NCBI RefSeq assembly: GCF_022844465.1
Contig: NZ_JALHLP010000006.1
Span: 124,001-188,000, forward strand
Source of the DNA: Bradyrhizobium sp.
Lineage (GTDB): Bacteria > Pseudomonadota > Alphaproteobacteria > Rhizobiales > Xanthobacteraceae
Direction: 5' to 3'
DNA: 64,000 bases
Made by a program: the position numbers and the translations under genes. Positions 38,733 to 48,105 of this stretch are shown here, piece by piece; position 1 is the stretch's first letter; each line of letters starts with the position of its first letter. The notes under the pieces were generated by a model. That model was given only the letters and a program-made list of their open reading frames with translations. It had not been told where the DNA came from and ran no database searches.

Positions 38733-39428
38733 TTACTGTCCCCGGACCATGATCAGGGGATCGGCGCTGTCGGGCACCCGCCGCCATTGCGCGTTGTCGT
38801 CGGCCTCGAATTGCCAGGACTGGCCGGCATCCGACATCAGGATGATCTGCCCGCGCTCAAGCCGCCATTGCGTGGGCGCGAAGGCGGCGACCGCGGGATC
38901 GCATTTCGGCTTCAGGAACACCTGGAAATTATCGCCTGTCGCCTCGGTGTTGGTCAGCGTCAGGCCGCAGATCGGCCGGCCATTGCCGCGAACCATCGAC
39001 CAGTCGCCGATCATCTGGTCCATCGACTTGGCGAGCGAGCGGGCGGCGGCGAGGTTCTGCAGGATGTAGACGCCCTCGCCGGTCCGCAAGCCCTCGAAAA
39101 TCCCGCTTTCGACTTCGGTGAAGTCGATCACCGGCTGCCCGGCCGCGTCCTGCAGCCGCACGATGTCCAGCCCCTTGACGTTCCAGGCCATGATATCCTT
39201 TGTGAACGGCAGCGCCGCCGCGCAGCCTGGCTCGAGCTCGAGCCTGAGCCCTTGCGGGGTGGTGTCCGGCTTCAGCGTCACGACGCAGGTCTTGCTGCGC
39301 TCGGTGGTCGACAGCTCCCACTGCCCGACCATTTCCTTTTTAAGGGTCGCGGCATCCTGCGCCGCCGGCGCAGGCGACGCACATGCAAGCAGCGCCAGCG
39401 CCGCTGTGCTCAAGCGTCCAGCCGGCAT
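38733..39428 (-). CDS. AprI/Inh-family metalloprotease inhibitor, two-domain
   Basis: A 231-residue periplasmic protein with a signal peptide (LALLACASPAPAAQD). Two Inh-type repeats are visible: MVGQWELSTTERSKTCVVTL near residue 33-55 and MIGDWSMVRGNGRPICGLTL near 138-160, each with its own Cys pair (C-V...C-A and C-G...C-D). Single-domain Inh proteins block serralysin-type metalloproteases; the tandem form is common in Bradyrhizobiaceae. Its start overlaps the stop of the 2-hydroxyacid dehydrogenase gene. Confidence 0.82.
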   Translation of the reverse strand: MPAGRLSTAALALLACASPAPAAQDAATLKKEMVGQWELSTTERSKTCVVTLKPDTTPQGLRLELEPGCAAALPFTKDIMAWNVKGLDIVRLQDAAGQPVIDFTEVESGIFEGLRTGEGVYILQNLAAARSLAKSMDQMIGDWSMVRGNGRPICGLTLTNTEATGDNFQVFLKPKCDPAVAAFAPTQWRLERGQIILMSDAGQSWQFEADDNAQWRRVPDSADPLIMVRGQ

Positions 39429-40417
39429 CAGCGCCCCTTCACCGGGGTCTCCGGCACCGGCGTCAAGGGCGCCTTGCCGGCAAACCAGTTTTTCAGATTG
39501 GCGACGACGAGCTGGTCCATGGCGTTGCGCGTTACCACCGAAGCCGAGCCGATATGTGGCAACAGCACGACATTCTGCATGGCCTTCAGTTCATCCGGCA
39601 CGTTCGGCTCATTGGCGAACACGTCGAGCCCGGCCGCGAGAATGGTGCCGGACTGCAGCGCCGCCACCAGCGCCGGCTCGTCGACCACCGAGCCGCGCGC
39701 CACATTGATCAGCACGCCGCGCGGTCCGAGCGCCTTCAAGACGTCGGCGTTGATCATCTTCGCGGTGGCGGCGCCGCCCGGCACGATGACGACAAGTGTG
39801 TCCACCGCCTCGGCCATCTCCATCAGGTTGCCATAGTGCTGGTACTTTACGGCCGGCGACGGGTTGCGCGAATGGTAGGACACGGGAACGCGGGACGCCT
39901 CCAGCCGGCGTCCGATCGCCTGCCCGATCCGGCCCATGCCGACGATCCCGATCTTGCGGTCGCGCAGCGAGCCCGCGCTCAGCGGATAGTTTTGTGTCTG
40001 CCACATGCCCGAGCGCAGGAAGCGGTCGGCCTTGACGAATTCGCGTAAGGTCGCGATCAGGAGGCCCATCGCGACGTCGGCGACCTCCTCGGTCAGTACG
40101 TCCGGCGTGTTGGTGACGACGATACCGTGCTCGCGCGCATAGGCGGAATCGACGTGGTCGTAGCCGACGCCAAAGCTCGCGACGATTTCGAGCTTCGGAA
40201 AGTGCGCCAGCGCCTTCCTGTCGGCCGGCACCGTGTGATAGGTCACCGCCATGCCGCGGGTTTTCGCCAGCACGTCGGGCGTCAGGCGCTCGAGGTCGGC
40301 GCGGCCTTCCGCCATATGCAGGACGAACCGGTCCGAGAAACCGTTCGCGATGATCGGCCGGATCGGCCCATAGACCAGGAGATCGACCTTCTCGGACGAA
40401 GCATTCGCTGCAGCCAT
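39428..40417 (-). CDS. 2-hydroxyacid dehydrogenase (D-isomer specific, glyoxylate/hydroxypyruvate reductase-like)
   Basis: A 329-residue NAD(P)-dependent dehydrogenase. Motifs: VASFGVGYDHVD, dinucleotide fold GIVGMGRIGQAIGRR, catalytic Arg in NVARGSVVDE, Glu in DVFANEPNVP and His in LLPHIGSAS. Its start codon overlaps the stop of the upstream permease gene (TGATG), so it is the fourth gene of the ABC transporter operon, and it may reduce a 2-keto acid derived from the imported compound. The exact substrate is unknown. Confidence 0.9.
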   Translation of the reverse strand: MAAANASSEKVDLLVYGPIRPIIANGFSDRFVLHMAEGRADLERLTPDVLAKTRGMAVTYHTVPADRKALAHFPKLEIVASFGVGYDHVDSAYAREHGIVVTNTPDVLTEEVADVAMGLLIATLREFVKADRFLRSGMWQTQNYPLSAGSLRDRKIGIVGMGRIGQAIGRRLEASRVPVSYHSRNPSPAVKYQHYGNLMEMAEAVDTLVVIVPGGAATAKMINADVLKALGPRGVLINVARGSVVDEPALVAALQSGTILAAGLDVFANEPNVPDELKAMQNVVLLPHIGSASVVTRNAMDQLVVANLKNWFAGKAPLTPVPETPVKGR

Positions 40418-41205
40418 CAATTTTCCCTTCCAAGCGCGCTTTCGTGCCAGCGCCGTAGTACCAGATGCGAAACTAGCGCCAGCAGCCCATGGATGACAAT
40501 CCCGGCGACGGACAGCAGCAACAGCGCCGCGAACATGCGGGGAATGTTGAGCCGATAGCCTGACTCGGCGATGCGAAAGGCGAGCCCGGAACCGGCCCCG
40601 GCGGCGCCCGCGGCGATTTCGGCGACCACCGCCCCGATCAATGCCAGGCCGCCCGCGATCCGCAGTCCACCCAGGATATAGGGCAGCGCGGCCGGCAATT
40701 TCAGGTACCGCAGCGTCTGCAGCCGCGACGCGCCATAGAGCTGGAACAGGCCGGAAAGATTGCGATCGACCGAATTCAGCCCGAGCGTAGTGTTGGACAA
40801 GACCGGAAAGAAAGCGACGATCCAGGCGCAGACGATCACCGCGACCTGCTGCGGCAGATAGATCAGCAACAGCGGCGCGATCGCGATCACCGGCGTGACC
40901 TGCAGGATCACCGCATAGGGAAACAACGAATATTCCAGCCATCTGGACTGGTTGAACATCAGCGCCAGCGCGACGCCGCCGACGGCCGCGGCGATGAAGC
41001 CCTGCAGCGTGGTGAGCAGGGTGACGCCCAGGGATTCCGACAGCACCGGCCAGTCGCTGGCGAGCGTCTGCAACACGGCCAACGGGCTCGGCAGCACGTA
41101 AGGTGGGATGTCGTTGACGCGCACCGCGAACTCCCACAGCGCCAGGCCCGCCGCGAGCACGGCGACGGGAAGCAGCCAGCGGCCGACATTCTGGAAGGCG
41201 TTCAT
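40417..41205 (-). CDS. ABC transporter permease (SsuC/ThiX-type)
   Basis: A 262-residue inner-membrane protein with about six hydrophobic helices and the EAA-like loop GASRLQTLRYLKLPAALPYILGG. Similar to permeases for nitrate, sulfonate, taurine or pyrimidine precursors. It overlaps the ATPase gene by 4 bp upstream and the dehydrogenase start downstream. Confidence 0.9.
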   Translation of the reverse strand: MNAFQNVGRWLLPVAVLAAGLALWEFAVRVNDIPPYVLPSPLAVLQTLASDWPVLSESLGVTLLTTLQGFIAAAVGGVALALMFNQSRWLEYSLFPYAVILQVTPVIAIAPLLLIYLPQQVAVIVCAWIVAFFPVLSNTTLGLNSVDRNLSGLFQLYGASRLQTLRYLKLPAALPYILGGLRIAGGLALIGAVVAEIAAGAAGAGSGLAFRIAESGYRLNIPRMFAALLLLSVAGIVIHGLLALVSHLVLRRWHESALGREN

Positions 41206-42014
41206 GCGGCGGGTTGCCCGGAATAGGACGGCGTCAGCGCGGCGGAGACCTCGCGGCAATGGGCGGCGTATTCCGCGGAGGTGCGAAACGCCTCGCCACG
41301 CGGCTCTGACGTGGTGATGCGGAATTCGCGGCTGATGCGCCCCGGTCGCGCCGTCATCACGATCACCCGTTGCGACAGATAGACCGATTCGAACACCGAA
41401 TGGGTGACGAAGATGACGGTCTTGTTCAGCGTGCGCCACAGCGCCAGCAGGTCGTTGTTGAGGCGGAACCGGGTGATCTCGTCGAGCGCCGCAAACGGCT
41501 CGTCCATCAGCAGGATATCGGGGTCGGTGACCAGCGCCCGCGCCAGCGAGACCCGCATCTTCATGCCGCCGGACAGTTCGCGCGGAAACGCATCGGCGAA
41601 TTCGGAAAGACCGACCTGCGCCAGCGCGTCGCCGACCTGCCGGCCCGCCTCGGCCGCGGGCAAATCTGCAAGCTTCAGCGGCAGCCGGACATTGTCGCGC
41701 ACGCTCGCCCACGGCATCAGCGTGGGTTCCTGAAACACAAAGCCGATCGAACGCCGTCCCTCCGCTTCGCTGGCATGGCGGGAGACGTTGACGGTGCCTG
41801 AACTCGGCGCGCCGAGCCCCGCGATCAGCCGCAGCGCGGTCGATTTGCCGCAGCCGGATGGGCCGAGCAGGGACACGAACTCGCCCCTGGCGACGTCGAG
41901 ATCGAGCGGCCCGAGCGCGGCCACGCCGTTGTCATAGACCTTGGTGGCGCCGCGCAGCTGGACGGCCAAAGCCTCGGCGCGTCGATCCCCGCTGGATGAT
42001 GCAGGCCCGGCCAT
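41202..42014 (-). CDS. ABC transporter ATP-binding protein (SsuB/TauB-type)
   Basis: A 270-residue ATPase with Walker A GPSGCGKS, signature LSGGMKMR, Walker B ILLMDEPFAALD and switch His in VTHSVFES. Partner of the adjoining permease and binding protein. Start at the ATG at 42014, 6 bp after the binding-protein stop. Confidence 0.93.
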   Translation of the reverse strand: MAGPASSSGDRRAEALAVQLRGATKVYDNGVAALGPLDLDVARGEFVSLLGPSGCGKSTALRLIAGLGAPSSGTVNVSRHASEAEGRRSIGFVFQEPTLMPWASVRDNVRLPLKLADLPAAEAGRQVGDALAQVGLSEFADAFPRELSGGMKMRVSLARALVTDPDILLMDEPFAALDEITRFRLNNDLLALWRTLNKTVIFVTHSVFESVYLSQRVIVMTARPGRISREFRITTSEPRGEAFRTSAEYAAHCREVSAALTPSYSGQPAA

Positions 42015-42020
42015 GCCCGA

Positions 42021-43040
42021 TCAGTTCTTCGGCCGGCGGTCGAGACCGACGCCTTTGTTGGTGAAGCGAAGCGTGTACGCCTGGCGGTAGTCGATATCGC
42101 GGCGGACCACGCCGGCCCGCACCATCTTGTCGAAGAAGCTCGCCACCCGCGCGTCGCTCATCGCGCCGATGCCATCGCGCACCGTGTCGCCGGAATCGAC
42201 GATGCCGTACTCCTTCATCTTGCCGACGGAGTAGGCGAGCAGTTCATCGGTCATTTCCGGGTTGAACTTCTTGATCATGGCGTTGCCCGCCGAATTGTCG
42301 CCGTAGAGGTAGCTGTACCAGCCGATGACGGAGGCATCGACGAAGCGCTGGACAAAATCGGGCTTGTTCTCCGCGACGTCCCGGCGGGTTTCGATCAGCG
42401 TCGAATAGGCGTTGAACCCATGATCGGCCAGCAGGATCACGCCGGGCTTGAAACCCGCCGCCTTCTGCACGGCGTAGGGCTCGGAAGTGACGTAACCCTG
42501 CATCGCGCTCTGCTTGTTGACGATGAAGGGCTGGGAATTGAAGGTGTAGGGCTTGACCTTGCTCTCGCTGAAACCGTATTCGGATTTCAGCCACTGGAAA
42601 TAGCTCGCGACCCCTTCCTTGGAGACGAACAGCGTCAGCGGCTTGAGATCCTCGAGCTTGGTGATCTTGGCTTCAGGATGGGTCAGGAAAACCTGCGGAT
42701 CCTTCTGGAAGATGGCGGCGACGGCGACCAGCGGCACCTTGTTGGCGGCGGCGTCGAACGATTGCAGGGTGTTGGCGCTCATGAAGAAGTCGAGCTTGCC
42801 GGCGATCAGCAGCATGCGGTTGTTGGCGTTGGGCCCACCCGGCACGATGGTGACGTCGAGGCCGTATTTCCGATAGGTGCCGTCGGCGACCGCCTGGAAG
42901 AAGCCGCCGTGCTCGGCCTGTGCGACCCAGTTGGTTCCGAACGATATCTTGTCGAGCGTCTGGGCCCGCGCGCCCGGGGGCAACGCCGCCAACGCCAAGA
43001 GACCGGCGGCTAACGCTCGCGGCAAGAAAGCCGGGTTCAT
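42021..43040 (-). CDS. ABC transporter substrate-binding protein (NMT1/THI5-like)
   Basis: A 339-residue periplasmic binding protein of the ThiY/NMT1 fold: signal peptide ending near GARAQT, then FGTNWVAQAEHGGFFQAVADG, IVPGGPNANNRMLLIAGKLD and FFMSANTLQS. This family binds pyrimidine precursors of thiamine, riboflavin-like compounds, nitrate or sulfonates. GGAG precedes the ATG at 43040. The linked 2-hydroxyacid dehydrogenase and divergent creatininase-family gene suggest a nitrogenous or keto-acid substrate, but this is inference. Confidence 0.88.
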   Translation of the reverse strand: MNPAFLPRALAAGLLALAALPPGARAQTLDKISFGTNWVAQAEHGGFFQAVADGTYRKYGLDVTIVPGGPNANNRMLLIAGKLDFFMSANTLQSFDAAANKVPLVAVAAIFQKDPQVFLTHPEAKITKLEDLKPLTLFVSKEGVASYFQWLKSEYGFSESKVKPYTFNSQPFIVNKQSAMQGYVTSEPYAVQKAAGFKPGVILLADHGFNAYSTLIETRRDVAENKPDFVQRFVDASVIGWYSYLYGDNSAGNAMIKKFNPEMTDELLAYSVGKMKEYGIVDSGDTVRDGIGAMSDARVASFFDKMVRAGVVRRDIDYRQAYTLRFTNKGVGLDRRPKN

Positions 43041-43172
43041 ATTGGACTCCGTCAATCGTTCTGGCCCATGATGGGAGGTAATGGACGCTGGCCGCGCCTC
43101 CGGGGGTTGAATCGATTCCCGGAACGGCTGACAAACTACCCTGCAAATTCATCGAAAGAAACGCTTCGCTCG

Positions 43173-43997
43173 ATGGCCTCACCTGTTCCGCCCCGCGACT
43201 GGACCGATATCCAATGGGCCGACATCACCGGCGCCACGCCCGCGCGCTGGATTGCGGTGCTGCCGCTGGCGGCCACCGAGCAGCATGGCCCGCATCTGCC
43301 GCTAGAAACCGACGTCCTGATCGGCGCGGCCTATCTGGCGAAGGTGCGCGAACTGCTGCCCCCCAATATCCCCGCCACCTTCCTGCCGCTGCAGCCGGTC
43401 GGCATTTCCACCGAGCATATCGACTATCCCGGCACCCTGACGCTGCCGACCGACGTTGCGCTTCGGGAGTGGATGGCGATTGGCGAGAGCGTGGCGCAAT
43501 CGGGGATCCGCAAGCTCGTGATGGTGACCAGCCATGGCGGCAACAGCGCGGCGATGTCGCTGGTCGCACAGGATTTGCGCGCGCATCACGGGCTGCTCGT
43601 GGTGACCGCAAGCTGGTCGCGCTTTGGCGTGCCGGATGGGTTGTTCTCCGCCGAGGAGTTGCGTCACGGTATCCATGGCGGCGCCGTCGAAACCTCGATC
43701 ATGCTGGCGCGCTATCCGCACACGGTGCGCAGGGAAGCGATCGCCGATTTTCGTTCCGCCAGCATTGCGATGGAAAAGGAGTTTCGCTGGCTCTCCGCGC
43801 ATCGGCCCGCGCCGTTCGCCTGGCAGGCGCAGGATCTGCATCCCAGCGGCGCTGTCGGCGACGCGACAAAAGCGTCCGCGGAAAACGGCGAGAAACTGCT
43901 CGATCACGGCGCGCGCGCGTTCTGCGAACTGCTTGCTGATGTCCACAAGTTCGACGTCAAGCGGCTGTTAACGGCGCCGAGGACGTCATCTAAGTAG
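43173..43997 (+). CDS. Creatininase family amidohydrolase
   Basis: A 274-residue protein with the metal motifs of the creatininase/MftE/ArfB family: LAATEQHGPHLPLETD (Glu, His, Asp ligands) and the later VTSHGGNSAAM and HGIHGGAVETS. Members hydrolyse cyclic amides such as creatinine or formamide intermediates of riboflavin/F420 pathways. It is divergent from the ABC transporter for an NMT1-like ligand, making a shared substrate plausible. Start at 43173 (MASPVPP). Confidence 0.86.
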   Translation: MASPVPPRDWTDIQWADITGATPARWIAVLPLAATEQHGPHLPLETDVLIGAAYLAKVRELLPPNIPATFLPLQPVGISTEHIDYPGTLTLPTDVALREWMAIGESVAQSGIRKLVMVTSHGGNSAAMSLVAQDLRAHHGLLVVTASWSRFGVPDGLFSAEELRHGIHGGAVETSIMLARYPHTVRREAIADFRSASIAMEKEFRWLSAHRPAPFAWQAQDLHPSGAVGDATKASAENGEKLLDHGARAFCELLADVHKFDVKRLLTAPRTSSK

Positions 43998-44191
43998 CTG
44001 CATTATATACATATTCCTTGGATTCCTGCGCCGACGTCAGGTTTTCGAACCGGAATCGGGACGCCGCATCACCCCGTGCCGCACCTTGGGCGGGTCTTTT
44101 TTTGTTTTTTCCGGCGCCACGGCACACGTCACCTACTTGCGAATTATTCGCAATAAGGCTAAAGTTGCTTCGTACTGGAAACTTCCGCACG

Positions 44192-46177
44192 ATGAACCAC
44201 CGATCTCTGGCACATGCGTTGGCAGGCGTGGCGCTTGGCGTCCTGGCGCCCGGCGGCCCGGCCGCGGCGGTTGATCTCCCGCTCAAGGCGACCCGGCTTC
44301 ATCCGGCGTTCGACTGGAGTGGTTTCTACATCGGCGGGCATGCCGGCTACCACCGCGGCTCGTCCCGCGCGACCCTTGCCGACCCCGCCATCAGCACCAC
44401 CAACAGTATCGTCAGCGGCGTGATCGGCGGCGTGCAGGCCGGATACAATCATCGCCTGTCCTCGGGAGTCCTGTTCGGCGTCGAAGCTGATCTTTCCTTT
44501 CCGAACTATCTGCCGACCAATCATGTCGTCTCCGGTTTTGCGACCGCGCGCTCGACCGCCGAGGAGCGATGGGACTATGTCGGCACCGCACGCGGGCGGG
44601 TCGGCTATGCCAGCGGGCGGTGGCTTGCTTACGCCACCGGGGGATTCGCCTGGGCCGGCGAACGCTTCCTGAATACCCCCGCCGCCGTCGACGTCGAGGA
44701 AAAGCACATCGGCATACGAACGGGCTGGGCAGCCGGCGCCGGGCTGGAATACGCCTTCGCGCCGCACTGGAGCGTGCGGCTCGAATATCTCCACGCCCGG
44801 TTCGGAAAAGCCGACGTCCGGTTTCCATCAGGAACGCAATTCAGTTCGACGCTCGACTTCCAGTCCCTGCGCCTCGGCCTCAATCGCAAGGTCGACTGGC
44901 CGGGATCGAAAAACGGGACACCGACGAGCGACCTGACCGATCCTGAATCCGACCGCTGGGAAATTCATGGCCAGACCACCTATCTGGGCCAGGGCTATCC
45001 GGCGTTCCGCGCGCCCTATACCGGCCCCAACAGCCTGACGCCAGCGCGACAGGCGCAGGCCACCTGGAGCAACAGCCTTTATCTGAACGCCCGACTCTGG
45101 GAAGGTGGTGAGATCTACTACAACCCCGAACTGCTGCAGGGGTTCGGCTTGAGCGACACCGTGGGCATCGCCGGATTCACAAGCGGCGAGGCGCAGAAGT
45201 CGAACTTCCCCTACCCGCATTACAACACCTCGCGGCTGTTCGTGCGCCAGACTTTCGGGCTTGGCGGCGAGCAGGAGCAGCTTGCCAGCGCCCAGCAACA
45301 GCTCGCGAACAAGGTCGACGTCAACAGGCTGACGCTGCAGGCCGGGAAATTCTCGGTCGGCGACGTCTTCGACGGCAATGCCTATGCCAAGGATACCCGA
45401 AAGGATTTCATCAACTGGTCGATCTGGGCGCCCGGCGCATTCGATTACGCCGCCGACAAGCTCGGGCTGACCTACGGCATGACCGCCGAACTCAACGCGA
45501 AGCAATGGGCGCTGCGCGGCGGCTATTTCCTGATCGGCGCGGAATCGAACTCGAACAATTTCGACACGCTGGCGTTTCGCCGCGGCCAGTATGTGGCCGA
45601 GCTGGAGACGCGCTATTCGCTGCTTTCCCGACCGGGCAAGCTGCGCACCATCGCCTGGTTCAGCAACGCCAATTCGGGAAGCTATCGCGAGACCCTGGAC
45701 AACCCGGCGCTCAATCTCGATATCTCCCTGACCCGAAGGGGCCGGATCAAATACGGCTACGTGGTCAATCTCGAGCAGGCGCTGACCGATGATATCGGCC
45801 TGTTCGGCCGCTGGAGCTGGAACAACGGCAAGACCGAGATCATGTCGTTTACCGATATCGACGCGTCACTGTCGCTCGGCGCCTCGATCAAGGGCGCCCG
45901 GTGGGGCCGCCCCGACGACGTCATCGGGCTCGGCGGCGCGATCAACGCCCTGTCGCGCGATCATCGGGATTTCATCGCCGCGGGCGGACTGGGCCCCTTG
46001 ATCGGCGACGGCCGGCTCAACTACCGCAAGGAGCGCATCCTGGAAACCTATTACGCCTACGCGCTTTCCAGACATCTGACGCTCACAGCGGACTACCAGC
46101 TGATCACCAACCCCGCCTACAACGCCGACCGGGGCCCGGTCCACGTCTTTTCCGGCCGCTTCCACGGCGAATTCTAG
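44192..46177 (+). CDS. Two-barrel outer membrane protein: Omp25-like domain fused to OprB-type carbohydrate porin
   Basis: A 661-residue outer membrane protein. A signal peptide (about 1-26, ending near PAAAVD) leads into an eight-stranded Omp25/OmpA-like barrel at about 35-235 (DWSGFYIGGHAGYHRG to LEYLHARFGK and SLRLGLNRKV), followed by an OprB-type porin at about 250-661 (WEIHGQTTYLGQGYPAFRAP, YYNPELLQGFGLSDTVGIAG, ending VHVFSGRFHGEF). OprB porins take up sugars. Each part alone would be a complete barrel, so the protein either forms two connected barrels or the N-terminal one is retasked. A T-rich tract (44097-44110) precedes it. Confidence 0.85.
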   Translation: MNHRSLAHALAGVALGVLAPGGPAAAVDLPLKATRLHPAFDWSGFYIGGHAGYHRGSSRATLADPAISTTNSIVSGVIGGVQAGYNHRLSSGVLFGVEADLSFPNYLPTNHVVSGFATARSTAEERWDYVGTARGRVGYASGRWLAYATGGFAWAGERFLNTPAAVDVEEKHIGIRTGWAAGAGLEYAFAPHWSVRLEYLHARFGKADVRFPSGTQFSSTLDFQSLRLGLNRKVDWPGSKNGTPTSDLTDPESDRWEIHGQTTYLGQGYPAFRAPYTGPNSLTPARQAQATWSNSLYLNARLWEGGEIYYNPELLQGFGLSDTVGIAGFTSGEAQKSNFPYPHYNTSRLFVRQTFGLGGEQEQLASAQQQLANKVDVNRLTLQAGKFSVGDVFDGNAYAKDTRKDFINWSIWAPGAFDYAADKLGLTYGMTAELNAKQWALRGGYFLIGAESNSNNFDTLAFRRGQYVAELETRYSLLSRPGKLRTIAWFSNANSGSYRETLDNPALNLDISLTRRGRIKYGYVVNLEQALTDDIGLFGRWSWNNGKTEIMSFTDIDASLSLGASIKGARWGRPDDVIGLGGAINALSRDHRDFIAAGGLGPLIGDGRLNYRKERILETYYAYALSRHLTLTADYQLITNPAYNADRGPVHVFSGRFHGEF

Positions 46178-46210
46178 AGCATCTTCCAGCGAAAAGGCGC
46201 TCGCGCGACC

Positions 46211-47842
46211 TCACGCGGCCGGCTGGAACGAATCCGCCCGCGCCATCGCCCAGGCGTCGCGGAAGCGCGGATCGCCGGTGCCCTCGATCAACTCACCCGG
46301 ACGCAGCGACGGATAGAGCTTCGCGAACGACAATACCTCGGTGCTCGACGTCCGCTTCGAGAAGTGGATCGTGCGCAATTGCTGCGGGTGGTCGAGGCCG
46401 GCGGCGGCGAGGAGCTCTGACAGCGCGTGCAGGGTGGCATGATGGTAATTGTAGACCCGCTCAGTCTTGAGCGGCACCACCAGCGCGCGGGCGCGGGTCG
46501 GATCCTGCGTGGTCACGCCGGTCGGGCAGCGATCGGTATGACAGCTCAACGACTGGATGCAGCCGAGCGCGAACATGAATCCGCGCGCCGAATTGCACCA
46601 GTCGGCGCCGATCGCCATGGCTCGCGCCATGTCGAAGGCGGTCGCTATCTTGCCGGCGGCGCCGATCTTGATGCGGTCGCGGGCATTGATGCCGATCAAG
46701 GCATTGTGGACGAAATCAACGCCCTCGCGCATCGGCATGCCCAGATGGTCCATGAATTCCAGCGGCGCGGCGCCAGTGCCGCCCTCATTACCGTCGATGA
46801 CGATGAAATCAGGATAGATCCCGGTCTGCAGCATCGCCTTGCAGATCGCCAGGAACTCCCAGGGATGGCCGATGCAGAGCTTGAATCCCGTGGGCTTGCC
46901 GCCGGAGAGCCGGCGCATCTCGCCGATGAAGGCCATCATTTCCAGCGGCGTCGAAAACGCGCGGTGGGTGGCCGGCGAAATGCAATCCTCGCCCATGGCG
47001 ACGCCGCGGATCCTGGAAATCTCCTCGGACACCTTCGCGGCCGGAAGCACGCCGCCATGGCCCGGCTTGGCCCCCTGGCTGACCTTGAGCTCGACCATCT
47101 TGATCTGGTCGTCGGCCGCGACCCGCGCGAACTCCGCCGGGTTGAACGTGCCGTCCCGGTTGCGGCAACCGAAATAGCCGGAGCCGATCTCCCAGATGAT
47201 GTCGCCGCCATTCTCGCGATGATAGGGGCTGACGCCGCCTTCGCCGGTGTCATGCGCAAAGCCGCCCTTCTTCGCCCCGGCATTGAGCGCGCGCACGGCG
47301 CTCGGGCTGAGCGCACCAAAACTCATCGCCGAGATGTTGAAGACCGACGCCGAATACGGCTTGGCGCAATCCGGACCGCCGATCGTGACGCGGAATTCCG
47401 CACCGCTGCGCGCCCTCGGCGCCACCGAATGATGCATCCATTCGTAACCCTCGCGATAGACGTCTTCCTGGGTGCCGAACGGCCGCTTGTCGAGCACCAT
47501 CTTGGCGCGCTGATAGACCAGGGCGCGGGTGTCGCGGGAGAACGGCATGCCGTCCTTCTCGCTCTCGAAGAAGTACTGCCGCATCTCCGGCCTGATCTCC
47601 TCGAGCAGGAACCGGATATGCGCCGAGATCGGATAGTTGCGCAAAACCGCGTGGTTCTTCTGCAGGAGGTCGCGGATGCCCAGCAATGTCAGGGCGCCGA
47701 AGATCACGATCGGAAGCAGCAGTATCTCCCAGACCTTCAGGTTATTGTCGAAGATCCCGATGCCGACCAGCAATGCAGTGATGACGGCGCAGATCGTCAG
47801 CACGATGAAACGTGGCGAGAACGGAAGCAGCAGCGTTTCCAT
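46211..47842 (-). CDS. FMN-binding glutamate synthase-family protein, membrane-anchored
   Basis: A 543-residue protein. Two N-terminal hydrophobic helices (about 10-60) anchor it; the rest is a GltB-like FMN/Fe-S synthase domain: DTGEGGVSPYHREN, VSQGAKPGHGGVLP, IDGNEGGTGAAPLEFMD, and a Cys cluster in FALGCIQSLSCHTDRCPTGV for the iron-sulfur centre. It lacks the glutaminase and C-terminal domains of full GltB. The function of these short proteins is not firmly known. GAGGGG precedes the ATG at 47842. Confidence 0.87.
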   Translation of the reverse strand: METLLLPFSPRFIVLTICAVITALLVGIGIFDNNLKVWEILLLPIVIFGALTLLGIRDLLQKNHAVLRNYPISAHIRFLLEEIRPEMRQYFFESEKDGMPFSRDTRALVYQRAKMVLDKRPFGTQEDVYREGYEWMHHSVAPRARSGAEFRVTIGGPDCAKPYSASVFNISAMSFGALSPSAVRALNAGAKKGGFAHDTGEGGVSPYHRENGGDIIWEIGSGYFGCRNRDGTFNPAEFARVAADDQIKMVELKVSQGAKPGHGGVLPAAKVSEEISRIRGVAMGEDCISPATHRAFSTPLEMMAFIGEMRRLSGGKPTGFKLCIGHPWEFLAICKAMLQTGIYPDFIVIDGNEGGTGAAPLEFMDHLGMPMREGVDFVHNALIGINARDRIKIGAAGKIATAFDMARAMAIGADWCNSARGFMFALGCIQSLSCHTDRCPTGVTTQDPTRARALVVPLKTERVYNYHHATLHALSELLAAAGLDHPQQLRTIHFSKRTSSTEVLSFAKLYPSLRPGELIEGTGDPRFRDAWAMARADSFQPAA

Positions 47843-48105
47843 GAATCCCCTCAAACCGATTTGTCGCGGCGGGACCAGCCTAGTCCAGCGAGCGGCGCTG
47901 CGATATACGGATTGATACTCACGGAAGCGACGGGGATTCGCAAATGGGTTCGGTCGCCCAGCGGACCGTCGCCGGCTCGATCGCCGGCGTTTTTTGCAGT
48001 GCGGTGCAACCGTCCCGTGCTGCCGGCACGGCGGCGCGACCGCTGCGGAGTTCTTTGAAGTCACTGGCTGGTCGGCGCTCACCCGCCTCGCAGCAGGCTC
48101 GCGCC

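Noticed and set aside
44041..44110. Terminator between the creatininase-family gene and the porin gene
   Set aside because: A long T-rich tract is present, but the preceding GC-rich segment gives only a weak, mismatched stem.
46427..48058. A 543-codon plus-strand open frame over the glutamate synthase-like gene
   Set aside because: Antisense shadow: no family motifs, biased composition, and the opposite strand carries clear FMN/Fe-S motifs.
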